Assembly: GCA_963678705.1 (NCBI GenBank)
Contig: OY783219.1
Coordinates: forward strand, 9,238,001-9,302,000
Direction of reading: 5' to 3'
Length of the DNA: 64,000 bases
Source of the DNA: Panorpa germanica
Taxonomy: Eukaryota > Arthropoda > Insecta > Mecoptera > Panorpidae
The position numbers and the translations under genes are program-made. Shown in pieces: positions 36,819 through 49,400 of this stretch. Under the pieces are notes generated by a model. That model was not told the DNA's origin, did no database searches, and saw only the letters and a list, made by a program, of their open reading frames with translations. How positions within the stretch are numbered: position 1 is the stretch's first letter; every line of letters begins with the position of its first letter.

Positions 36819-38052
36819 GTAAAATATAACACATCTCTCAATAAGTTCGTCGAATGACATATAGATGGCGCCACTATTGACAAAACCATATGAATTTTAC
36901 ATAATGCCAACCTTCAAACAATATGTGTTAACATTTCCTGACATTCCGACTATTACTTTATGACCAACTCCGCCTCTGTTTATTAGAATTCATTTTCAAT
37001 ATTATCTTGACATTTGTTTGACGTTATTAGCATTCATTTTAACATTATCTTGTTATTTTTTGATGTTCGTGTTCATTTATGATTTCATAGAAGAATACTA
37101 TACTAATTGCATATTAAAATCGTGTCAAAATTGTTGAAATTCTTGACTAATAATAAAAATAGTTGATAAGAAATATTGGCTCCTATTGGTCGAAAGTAAT
37201 CAACACGTTTATTTTTGCGCCAAATGTTTAATTATACAAACAAGATTATCGAGTTTATGTAGATTAAAATCTCTAACAACCCCAGAAAGCGTACCGTAGG
37301 AAGCGGACCAGATTCTACTTGTAAATAGGCCCCCAACAACTGTGTTTGAAACCAATAGATAAAACAAATTTCGCAAGAGATTGAAAGGAGGTTCTAGTCC
37401 GAATATAACCCAATAATAACGGTTTTGATAAATTGATTTCGCGTCGGAATTAAAATTAAAAAGGTGCACCTATTGAGTACCACCTCAGACCCAGAAAAGC
37501 TTCATTCCGAAAAATAACAGAATAATTTTGCAAGTATTTTTATGTAAGGAGGAACTAGACCGAAAATGTAAGACGCTTATATCTCGGTAATACGAAATAC
37601 AAAATATATGAGGGATGAATAAATATCGAGACGGTACCTCAAATAAATGATTTTTTGTTTGTTAAAATTATTTTTTGATGTCAAATTTATTTTTATTGCA
37701 TTTCAATTCAATACTATGAAAAAGTAATAATAAGTTTTATTTAATTATTTTCAAAAATATGTATCCTTGTGATAATTATCTTTTTTTTAATAGTTTCAAA
37801 AATGATTTTTTTACACACACACTGAGCTAAGACTTATGATATATATGGAAATTGGTTATTTTTAATCATTTTAAAAAGGAAAATATGACATAAAACCTTA
37901 GGTCACTAAAATTTTGAAACAGCATGTATTTTAACTATTTTTATAGACCCTCCAAATTTGACGACAATTTCATAATTTACGTAAAGGTCTTGTACCTCCT
38001 TAAAGATGTAAAATTGTAAAGAAAAATGGCAATTTAAGACACTATCAGGTAT

Positions 38053-38533
38053 TATTCCCACTCACTGCTTTAATTTAATTTTGTATTTAATTTAAATTGT
38101 TTAGCATATGGCAATACGCGTAGTCATTCACAGTACCATTTTTAATTTAATTTATTTTTTAAGTTTTCTTAGTTTTTTAGAACCATACATCATGGTCCAA
38201 TGTCTTAAATTAAAAATATGAAATTAGGAAAAACTATATTATATTATAACCTCCAAAATGTGACAATCTATCAAAATGCAGAGAAAGAATTTAATATCAG
38301 TTTGTCAAAAATAAAGAAATAAAAATCCAATTTCTATTACTAATTGTTATTAAAAACAGAAATTTTAATTATTTCACCTTCAATTTTGTCCAACTGTCGA
38401 ACTGTCAAAATTAAACTAAACTCAAATTAAAACACGAATGTGACTAGGAATGCCTATTCTGAAAACCTGAAATTTAGATTAAAATATTAGATAAAAACAG
38501 TAAATTAAATATCAAAACAGTGAGTGGGAATGA
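38053..38533. mobile_element. MITE with CATTCCCACTCACTG ends, copy 2
   Basis: ATTCCCACTCACTG at the left and CAGTGAGTGGGAATG at the right. The interior is shared with the copy at 12268. Confidence 0.75.
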
Positions 38534-38807
38534 GGCTTAAATCCTTAAAAAGGATTTGTGATTTTAATAATCTAAAAAGTACCGTTTTATAATTCTATTA
38601 ATCCAAAAGAAATTCATTTTATAATTCTACTTAGATACTCTTAGATAATATATTTAAATAAATGTTTGTTTAATTAGTAATTTGCATTTATTTACATTAT
38701 TTGCACACTCAGTGAAACGCATACCTTGATTTATTATAAGTAATAAAATATTATAAAAAGCATTACATGTTAGATATGTTTTAGTTTCTCAGTTTGCAGT
38801 TGCACTG

Positions 38808-39029
38808 TCACTTTCCTTGCACTACTAACTTTACAAGTAAATCTCTTGTTACTTCCAGTACTATAAGGTACAACGGTCGCGTAATACGATCTCTGAGAGT
38901 TTCAGCTGTTGTTGCTGATTGTGCCGTAGTGCCGGCAATACTGAGAACTGCAAGAATTGCGGCATCCACGTGAACGTAAACTACATTTGCTAACTGGTCA
39001 ATGAATTTGTAAGGAAACATATAGAGCAC
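38808..39029 (-). CDS. Small unrecognised ORF (73 codons)
   Basis: The minus-strand frame MLYMFPYKFIDQLANVVYVH continues through an Ala/Thr-rich middle to a stop. It is less AT-rich than the surrounding sequence and its residue use looks protein-like, but I recognise no family and see no convincing upstream exon. It could be a single exon of an unidentified gene, a decayed copy, or chance. No function is proposed. Confidence 0.2.
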   Translation of the reverse strand: MLYMFPYKFIDQLANVVYVHVDAAILAVLSIAGTTAQSATTAETLRDRITRPLYLIVLEVTRDLLVKLVVQGK

Positions 39030-39264
39030 TTACAGTAAGCGAACACGCGAAAGACGCTCTAGTCTTACACAACTGTTAACACAGCTTCGTAATAACACAA
39101 TGAACAAACTGACGATGCTAACAATAAAGACTGTTGTAAAACGGTCTTGTTGAAAAACTACACGGCTAGAACAGACGCCTTAGATTTATCGTATGTAACG
39201 TTATGCGATAATTACAGTGCATTAGATACAAACCAGTCTTAAACTGATTCAAATGTTTAAATCA

Positions 39265-39540
39265 CCCAGTAAACATTTGGTGAAATAGAATAGCTAGTTG
39301 AAGTTCTAGTCACTCGTACATTTCAATTCTAACGTTTTACAAGTTAGAGCAACGCACAGAAAATCAATTTTAGTTCTAATTGATTCCTTATCTGTCACAG
39401 GAGTCGCTTTTATTCAACAGTGAGCAGTCGTTGCTCATAAAAGAGACAAACGACTGAATAAAAAACAAACGCGTTCATGACAAAAAACTCATGAAAAGTA
39501 ATAGAAATGAAATAGAATTTACTCCAAAATGTTTACTGGG
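39265..39540. mobile_element. MITE with CCCAGTAAACATTT ends, subtype 2
   Basis: CCCAGTAAACATTTGGTGAA and CCAAAATGTTTACTGGG are inverted. The interior matches the element at 18217. The same family recurs in tandem from 39579. Confidence 0.8.
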
Positions 39541-39578
39541 TTATCTGCTAAATTTATTAAAAATTGGTATGGAACATA

Positions 39579-39840
39579 CCCAGTAAACATTTAGTGAAGT
39601 GTCTCTTTTTGTGACGTTTCTATCACTATTTCACTTCAATTAAAGTTCGCATCAACTTTATCTTCATTTGTATTCCGACAGGTGGAGTGGTTCCGTCATC
39701 TGTAGCCGATAAAACAGACATTTCATATGAACGATTGTGAGAAACTGAACTATAAATGAACTCTTTCATGACAAAAATATCATACGCATCTCCAATATGA
39801 TGTCAAAGTGACTCCAAAATGCTCCAAAATGTTTACTGGG
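39579..39840. mobile_element. MITE with CCCAGTAAACATTT ends, subtype 1
   Basis: CCCAGTAAACATTTAGTGAA to CCAAAATGTTTACTGGG. The interior matches the copies at 5412 and 21530 (GTGACGTTTCTATCACTATT). Only 38 bp separate it from the preceding copy. Confidence 0.8.
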
Positions 39841-42800
39841 TAGTCTCGTATATGATAATTGATGTCACAAAAGAAGAAACTGAAAAGAGGGCAAGTAACA
39901 TAGGGAAAAGAGGCAGTAACTCGTGGATGCCTACATAAGCATATTAGTATTGTATGATTTAATTATTTAATTCATTAGTATAATAAATGTTTTGATAATT
40001 TTTTAGTAAACTTTTAAACTTTTGTGATATCTGCAATTACATACGCTAATGTAATTTAAATTGTATTACTGGCCAGAAACTTTCATTTATACATTTTATT
40101 GTATTAAATATAAATAAGTTTTATCTGCATTTTATTCATAATAATATGGTTCAAGTAACAATATATTTATTGTTTACAATCTTTGAACAATCAGATAATT
40201 ATTACTGTATTGTTGTTAGTGGTATTGTGTTATCATGGAAGTTGTGAGTTACCTCGCAAATAATGATATTACGGCACTCGATTACAGATTTATATAGCTT
40301 GATCTTGTTTCTATGCGTGCGATAAAATAAATGATTACGCTAAATAAGAGGTAGAAGGTTGTGGAAAAAGCATTTAGTATATTAGCGCATAAGCATGGGC
40401 GCCTAGAGAAATATACAAGAGAGTTGCACCACCTCTCCCATTTGCAAGCTTGTTCGTGTGTTTTCATCGCCCACAATAATTGACATTCGATATCCTTTGA
40501 TGGTTTGCGGGAGGAAATGTGTCACTCTCAAAGAGTGGAAAAGCATGTTGACAGAAGGAGAAGTAAGCGGCAAAACCAGTGTTTGCCTAACTAGAAATCT
40601 TAAAACACATCAAATTTGACTTGTTTTAACTTGTCCTATTGAGCTAACTTTTCGCAAGTCGTTTCATTGCAATGATATTAAATTCTGACAACTCTTATCA
40701 TTTCATTCGGTCACAATCGTTGCCCTTCGTTTCGTTTCGCATTTGTGACGCGATTATTACAAATAATTATCTCACCAATTATAAAAATGGTAGCTTAAAT
40801 AAAAATTTCCAGTGTCGTTCCTATTTTATATTTAAGATTTATTGAACATAAAAAAGTTTACATGTTACATAACATTTTTAAGTTATTATAATGTAACTTT
40901 ATATAACAAAATAAAAATTAATAACGCTTTTTATGCTAGATTATATAATGTTACATATTAAACTAATATATTTGTAAAAGATTTTTAATGTCTGTGTTAA
41001 ACTTCGTTAAATAACAAAACTTGTTAAATAAAAATATTACGTAAAATAATAGACAGGTTTATGTTTGGTATCTTAAGTTTGAATCTCGGAAGATAATACT
41101 TTTTAAACGAAGATTAACGCAAAGTTTTAATTTTTTATATCTATTAAAGATATGGTCAACTCATATTATAATATTATTATTTGACAACTATTGTTTCAAA
41201 ACCTGTATTAAAATATGTTATAAGTAATTAAGACAGATCTGCAATTAATGTTGTGAGCAGGGGCGGCTGTAACTTGAAAAAGATAAAAGAATCACAAAAT
41301 ATAATATAATACCCCAATCAAATATTGGCTTTATACTTAGGAAGTTGCAAGGAATTAATTTAATCACCGAATTAATTAAAACTCGATGTAATATCGCTCG
41401 AAGAAATATTGCGGTCTTCACAGCGCACGTAGCTGCTCAATATAACTATTATGGCATTGATTATTAATAAATAAATGTTATATAGCTATAGCTATGACTT
41501 TTAATTGAGAGAACCCTAACAATATTTCCTTCCAGTACTTTAATGTTGAACTGTGTATTTACTTTTCATTAGAGACTTTAAATTTACGAAATTGTAACTG
41601 GATACAATTAAATTTGGCAAAAACATTCGTTGACCACCATTTTAATAATTAGTAAATTGTGACTAGACGTAATTGAGTTAAGAGCCTCGAAAATATAATT
41701 TACTTCTTGTGTTCCTCCTAGTTTTTTTCAGAGTTATTGTATACACATATAGGCATTAAATACACGTACGGAAATTTAATACAAAGCAATTAAAACATAC
41801 TTGACTTTTATCTGCGACGATGTCATAAAAAAAAGTATAATTAAATTTTATCTCTTGTAATTTTCTGCCATGATAATCAGATCGAATCAAAACCAGAGAT
41901 CCCAAATCTTCTATAACATGACAGACCATATTGCGATATGTCAAACCGATTGTAAATCATCAGAAATGGTTGATATTCTTTTCTATTTCGTTGGTGCGGA
42001 TCGTAGTTTGAGAACTTGTGATATCTGTGATACAATGTGCAAATGTTTAATCAGTCGACATCTGCTATAAACTTAATGCTACAACAAACACAACTAGATA
42101 TGTTATGGTAATGAAAAACAAACAGCATGGAAACAGCTATCGTAATTTGACACAAAATGGTTCGCGTTGATTAAAATGTCATATTTAATGGAGCAATTTC
42201 CGTTGTTCTAGTCCTGTCTCATCAGCATTCGTTTTAGGATCTTATATTTATGACACATAGAACAAATACTCTTAAGGAATCAATAAAAATGTTCAGCTTC
42301 TCCGATCTAAAGAGTGATCTGTAGCGAAGTGGAATAGGTAACTGGATCCTGAATATATGTGTGTTCGGGTACAAATGGTACGGATTGCACGCATACTTCG
42401 TGTTCACAGAGTAAAGAATCGGTATTCGTGTGTGAATACGAATGCTTTCGCTTTAATAGCGGTAAATAATACTCATCAAAATGTACAAATCTGACAATCG
42501 ACAAAAACACGAATAAGCGAACACGCATGTAGAGTAATATGAAGGTGCGAACAATCTATATGAGCACTCAAAGCACTATTTGCCTATCGCTAGAAAAACT
42601 ACGCTTCTTTTGCGATTTAAAGTTCCTTCTTCACCACGTTGGCATCTATGGAGCTGGAGTTTTACAATGATTACTTTTGATTCTGATTATAGTTGATATA
42701 ATTTTGCGGGACTCATTTCTGAACCATCTTTTCCTACTTAAATTTGGATGTAACTTATAATAATCTCTTCCTTTTAACTGACTTTTGTTAATGAAATCTT

Positions 42801-43102
42801 GATTTCTTAAATTGAAGTTAAATTTTCTGATTATATTAAAAATAAAATATATTATATTGCATAATATTATATATTGAATTCTGATTATTAAACATATCTT
42901 TTTTTGAGCTTTTGTAACGTTGCAAAAAAAATTCCACTTCGAGTAGATAAGGAAAAATTAAAAAATAACCTTAGAATTACAAGGAGGACATAGCAACATA
43001 AAATGAATGTTTCGCAAATCTTACTAATTTCTAAATTTATAAAAATATCTTTTATAGTGCTCAAAAGACGTTTCTGCGCTGTGGCTCGAAAATCATTGAC
43101 TC

Positions 43103-43350
43103 CATTTCCACTCACTGTTTTTAGTTAGGTTAAGGTTTTAACCTTAAGGTAGAAGGTATGTAATTTAGAGCTAGTGAAATCATGCATAATGCGTCAGTAA
43201 TATACATTATTTTGTAATAATTACTATCTTTAGTTAATATAAATTATTGTATTTAATATAATTAATTTTATTTATTTATATTTCACAAGATGAAACTTAC
43301 ATTTTAGGTTTAAACTTTAAATTAACACTAAAACTCAGTGAGTGGGAATG
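43103..43350. mobile_element. MITE with CATTCCCACTCACTG ends, copy 3
   Basis: CATTTCCACTCACTG at the left and CAGTGAGTGGGAATG at the right. The interior differs from copies 1 and 2 but resembles a piece near 59570-59690. Confidence 0.65.
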
Positions 43351-44184
43351 AGATTTTATATTAACAAAATAAATATTTTCGGTTATACTGACTTAAAATG
43401 TAAATACATAGTCTGTTTTAAATGTATCATATTAATTTACATATATTAACAACACATTGATATTAACATAATAATTAAAAAATACAGAAACCACGAATTT
43501 AGAGAATTTAAAGAAATGCAGTAATTAAATACGATAACGCGCCTGGATGATATGCAACACTACTTACTTTTTCTATACATATTAAATATGATATATTCAA
43601 AACATTTCTGTCAAATGAAAAATGATATCGTTATTATAGCTACGTTCTTGCATTAATTAAAATATATATTATTATAAGACAAAGCAACGTCAAAAACAAT
43701 GACAAAAGTTAAATAAACATGACTTACGGAACCATAAAATTATCATTAAATGAATGCAAATGAAAGGAATCTCATTCACAGCGTTGACCCGATAAACTTT
43801 ATAATTATAAAACTGTGTTATAGGAATTATTATGATGTATATTATAATTTATTTCATTCCGTCACTAAATACCTCAAACTTATCAAGTACTACTTACATA
43901 CTACTGTCTTTCCCGCTAGTAGCATTGTAGTACACTAAAAGAAAAATAATAATTTGAATATTTATAGTATATTTATATATAGTAGTAATAAGAACCGGTA
44001 AATGTCATAAAGGTAATAGGTATAACACGTAATCTTACGTCTGACTTCGATTTTATTCAATATTTTAATGAAATATTTTAATAGCTCGTTTACAACAATG
44101 GAACTATTTAAATTTGCTGCCACATATATAGTAGAAAGGCCTCGGTGATAGGACTCAGCACCAGAAATAGACCGACGTTACATA

Positions 44185-44729
44185 AATGGGCTTGTGTCCT
44201 CATTCCTTAGTGGTTGATTTTTCAATGTGTATTGGCGTGTCTATTTTATTAAATATCTAAATGTAGACGGAGATATAGTAATTAAAAATTTGAATTGTAG
44301 TTTTAACGCTAGAAATGCATTTTAACGTCAGTTATTTGTTGAGTAGGTTAGTGCTGTGGTAATGTTCTGTAGCTGTTTATAGTCAAATAATTAAGTCAAG
44401 TCAAAGAATAATAAGTTTTTATTTTATTTAACCCTGCTAAGGCAGACATAATATTGAAATTTTATTGTTCCTTGAAATAGCTGTAAATAATATTTGATAT
44501 TTTGATATATAAATACATATAGCAGAGATTTATGAGCTGTAAGGTGGAATGAGTACAACGTTAAATCCCTTTAATAATTAAAGAGACAAAATGACTTTTT
44601 TAATTGTTAATATCTCTTAACATATAAGGAGTTATTAAAAAATAATTGAACATTTAAGGTTCTAGTAACCCACTTTATCAATATATAGTACACTTTTATA
44701 GAAATTAAGACATAGTACACAAGTCCATT
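44185..44729. mobile_element. MITE with AATGGGCTTGTGTCCT ends, copy 8
   Basis: Runs from AATGGGCTTGTGTCCTCATT to GTACACAAGTCCATT, with both terminal repeats present. Confidence 0.8.
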
Positions 44730-45234
44730 AAATAATAACATAATAAAAAAGAATAAAAAACATTGAGGTAATAAATTTTTGTTGACTGACGTGAAATATG
44801 AAAATGCATTTGTAGCTGAATTTGTTTGTTTGCTGGACAACCTCTCAACACACTTTCTCTACATTAGAAACTAAAAATAACTCCGAGTATTAATAGCACT
44901 TCATAATATAAACCATCTTAATTTTATTGACTAAATTGTGAGAAACCAGACGCATGCGTCGAGTAAATAACGACGGCAGGACGCCGTATGACGTCAATTG
45001 AGCGTCAGAAATTGTAAGGCATAAAATCAGAAAAAAATAAATGTTGACAATTTTAAAAAACAAATACCCAAAAATCTATCAAGTATTTTTTTGTTTTTTT
45101 CTTTTAAAATACACCATACTTGGCCAACATCAGTTAATATCAAAATTTTAGCTTATTAATGAACATAATTTTTAAATAGATTTAATAATATTTGTGGAAA
45201 AGAATAATATAATTTTATTATTTTTTTAATATAA

Positions 45235-45480
45235 TTAAAAGGAGGCAGTGAAGGGAATTGGTGGATGGCGGAGATAGAGAGAGTAGAGTAGAAACAGTTA
45301 AACTTAGAGGAAACTTAAAGCGGAGAGGAGATAAGGAAGATAAGAGGTGGAAGAAAACTAGTAAAGGAAAGAGAAATAGTAAAAGATGAGAGCCAAGAGA
45401 AATAGTAAAGGGAGAGAAACAATGAGGAGTAGGAAGCAAGAAAATATAGGAACAAGAGTATAAAAATCAAACATTGCTGT
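45235..45480 (+). mobile_element. LINE 3' tail fragment, copy 3
   Basis: AAAAGGAGGCAGTGAAGGGA and GGATGGCGGAGATAGAGAGA match the 9770 and 23720 fragments. The following purine-rich sequence is the untranslated tail. The minus-strand frame at 45218-45439 is its shadow. Confidence 0.55.
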
Positions 45481-46491
45481 TGGAATTATTAAAAATGTTA
45501 GAATAATTTTAAGTTTAGGTTGACAATGAGATGTAATTACGTGATTTAATATTCAAAGAATTTAAAGTCTAACGACACACACATTAAATTAATAAATAAA
45601 AATATAAAACTAATTGTTGTTATTAAATCAGTAAAAATATGAATTCTATTTTAACTTTAGCGTATTTTTCATCAACGAAGTAATTAATTTCTCAAGCTTT
45701 CCAACAAGGACATCTCTCTCTTTGTGTTTATACAATACTTGTTGCTGTACTACTTTCTTCTTATGTTCTAAAGTGACCTCTGTCCTCTATACAGGCTTGC
45801 AGTTCTATCACACACGTACATATATATTTGTGGTAGGCCTGTGTTGAAGACCATCCATTAATTATGTCATACAAACGAGAGAGGAGTGGGTCCACAAAGT
45901 GTAACAAGAAGGAGGAGGGGAGACACAAATTTTAAGACGTCACATCTAATCTAAAATTCGATTTCCTGAAAATAAAATCAAGATCGAAAACAAAATAAAA
46001 CCAAAACAGGGGGATCTACAATATGGGACAAGACGTGACAAATGAGACGTGGTCATGAAATTTGTGTGACTTAATTTATTCGGGAGGCGACACAATAAAG
46101 TTTTGTTCCGACACAGAACCTCACACGCTACGACTTTTTAAAAAAGGAAATTAAGCTGCCGCACCACGGATGTGCCTGCATTATAAAAACAAATATTAAT
46201 TTTTTGATTCGTACAATTATTTTTGGTTTTATTAAGTTTTCGCCGAGGACGAATATAATATTATTTTATAATAAAAATTGTAATACTTGTATTTGTTACT
46301 TTATTGTTAAATTGTAATATTTTATAAATATTAGAAGGAAATATCCACTTTACTTCCGCTTAATTCCGATACCAGCTGCAGTTGATAGCAGTCATTAGAT
46401 AAAAGTATCGTCATCTTTACTTGCTCAAAAACAGAAAGTTTATTTTAAATACATTTATACATCAGCATTGGAACTAAACAAATCTTTTTCA

Positions 46492-49400
46492 ATGAAGACT
46501 CTATTATTATTTCTACTAAATTTATTATTATTTTACTTTACTTTTGGTGAGGTCACGAAATCTAGTAGTGGTAAGTTTTTATTTTAATATGTTTCCCAAT
46601 ATTTGCCCATTCTTATGCGTCCACAAATTGGGACAAATTAAACGGTATTTAACTAAACTAAGTTTTTTCTTTTTTCATAATTAATTTATTTATATTGCGA
46701 TTACAATCGTATCTATTTATTATTTAAGAAGATAGTCCTGTCTTCAATTAGATTGGTCACTAGAAATATATTTGGATAGTTCACTACTCGGTCTTTGTAT
46801 TTAACTATTTTAGTATAACCATGGTGTAGTCTTTCGCTTGTAGTAAACTAAACTAACTAAATATTATACACTACATTCAGGACTACATTTTCGTGCAATT
46901 TGTTTTCTTTTCTTATGTTATCTTTCATTTAAATAATTTAAATACAATTTATATCCCAAAGATGTTTCAAAATGCAAATTCCACCATTCCAAAGATGGTT
47001 ATGCATACAAACAGTTCTACAAATTGGGAGAACTGAAAAATTCTAAAAAGGTAAACGCGAATGGGACCTACAATATAGTGGATATGCACTTTAAAGTTCA
47101 GGCCCCACGAGATGCTCATCTTCTGCTTTCTCAAAAAGAAAATGCTGCTGGAAAAGAGCCTGTTTATGAAATTGGTAAGACGAAAAGAATTTCTTATATA
47201 CATAATTTGACTTTAGTCATTGTATAAGGTGTACCAATAAGAACTGACTGTTTTGTTTATTGAATAACATGTAAAATTTTGAGAATATTTTAATTATTTT
47301 TTATTTGTTGTAAAGCTAAGAGATGGGAATTACTTTTGTAATAGATTAATTTGATAGATGACTATGTTTCCAATGACATTCTTTAATATTTTGAAGATGA
47401 AGCGTCGGATATAATATTTTAGCTCAGCAATCGTTGTGGAATTATAATCGTCCGCTAAACACAAAACATAAATATTACATTACATTTCTGTAATATCTTA
47501 CTAAAGCAAAACCTAGTAATATTTTGTTGTAAAATTGTGTCGTATTGTCGTTCTGGAGGAGATTACTCAGCTTACTAGTACATTCTGCAGGGATGCTAGC
47601 TTCTGGTAGTAGATTCTTCAGTTGACGACTTCCAACACCAATTACAGTAGTAATCGAATATCTTTCTTAAGATGATTAATAAGGATTCTTGTTCAGACGG
47701 TGTATTGTTGCAATTAGAGAATACTTGAGCGGTCTAAAGTAACCTCGTTGCGACATGCGACGGTTGAACAATTAGTATCTTTTTATTACTATTAATACAA
47801 ACACTTTTATTAAAATATATCATTTATTCGTTGTAATATTATATCTGCTTACTTAATTACAATAGTATTTTATTAGATTAACGAAGATGACAGATATAAA
47901 ACAAAATGTAATTCTATAGTGTTATAATTTAATTAATAGTTGAAATGTGCTCACTATTCAATACGTACGAAGTTGCGAATAGTAATGCTTGCTTTGAGAC
48001 TCAGGAGAAGACTGGCTTTCAGCGTCTTGTGCAATTTAATATATAATAATTTATTTCACATCACAGAACGCCAATACTGAATTACCAGCATTAAATCAAT
48101 ATTAATCTCCACAAACCAGAGACAATATTTATAAGCGCTAAACTTAAATAATTATTCTTTACAATCTTAATACTAATACAAAAACTGTTTACATAATATA
48201 ATTCTATTACATAATTAACATTTAATATTATTAAAAATAAAAGGTAAGTGCGACATATGCGTACTTACAACACTCCTCAACCAAAGAAAAGGAACGCATA
48301 TAAAACAAAACATATGCGTTTCTGCTCTAAGGAAAAGAAAAAGGAAAAAATTGTGATAGGGGAGATGTCGTACATATCACAACACCCCCTTTCAAAAAAA
48401 AAGGGACACGTATAAAAACAAAATATACGAGTTACAATTCTAGAAAAAAACAAAAAGAGAAGCAAAGTGTCGACAACGATTCTGATCCCATCGTATAGAG
48501 TTAACACTGCTCCACAAAACAATCATCCCTGACAAAATCCATTTCATTCGTCAAGTTTTTATTCATTGGTACAAAATCTCTTCAACCTATTATTATGAAC
48601 TACCGTATGTTTTTTACCAATTAGTATTTCTGTATTAACAGGGGATATAATTTTAGTAACTTTATACGGTCCTACGTATAAGGGTAAAAGTTTTTTTGAC
48701 TGTCCTTTAGTTGGTAACTGTTCATTTCTTAATAAAACTAGTTCGTTTACTTCAGGTGTGAAAAGAGAATTGACCCTTTTATCAAAATATAATTTTGTTT
48801 TTTCTTTGCTTTTAACCAAGTTATTTATAGCAAGTTCCCTCGCTACTTGTAACCTGTGTTTGAGTTCTACTATAAAATTATTATAAGTATTTACCTCAAT
48901 TGGTTCTTTATAAAAAATTGAAGGCAGATTTGCCTTATGTCCATAAATTAGTTCGAAAGGAGTAAAACCGGTCGCTGTATGCGGAGTTGTGTTATACACG
49001 AACATTGCATAGGGAATCCAATTTATCCAATCATCCTGCTTTTTACAAAAATTCCTTAGATACTCGGCAAGGGTTCTATGAACTCTTTCTAAGGCACCGT
49101 TGGTTGCTGGTCTAAATGCTGTTGTTTTTAATTGTTTAATTTTTAACAATTTGCATATATCTTTAAAAATTTTTGACATGAAATTTGTTCCTTGGTCTGT
49201 TAAGATCATATTAGGAACTCCGTACCTACAAATAACGTTAGTTACTAATGCTTTCGCGACAGTATTTGCCTCCTGGTTTATAATAGGAATAGCTTCCGTA
49301 AATTTAGTAAGGTCATCCTGTATTGTTAGTAAGTATTTGTATTTGTCGTTGTCGTCTTTCTTGGGAAGATATACTATGTCCAAAGCCAACCTTTCGAAAC

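Larger units (their letters stand above)
34028..46491. other. Gene-poor 12-kb region rich in MITEs
   Basis: No gene can be supported. The stretch contains the MITE copies at 34489, 36136, 38053, 39265, 39579, 43103 and 44185 and a LINE tail at 45240. Two short minus-strand frames (37209-37469 and 40282-40476) have no recognisable domain or splice partner. Near 45840-46090 a GTCATACAAACGAGAGAGGA/ACGTCACAT region looks like another decayed element. The right end includes the presumed promoter of the receptor gene that starts at 46492. Confidence 0.5.

Noticed and set aside
48277-48522. 81-codon minus frame between Gag-Pol and the 3' LTR, considered as env
   Set aside because: Too short, Phe/Leu-rich, without signal, glycosylation pattern or envelope motif; probably untranslated sequence.
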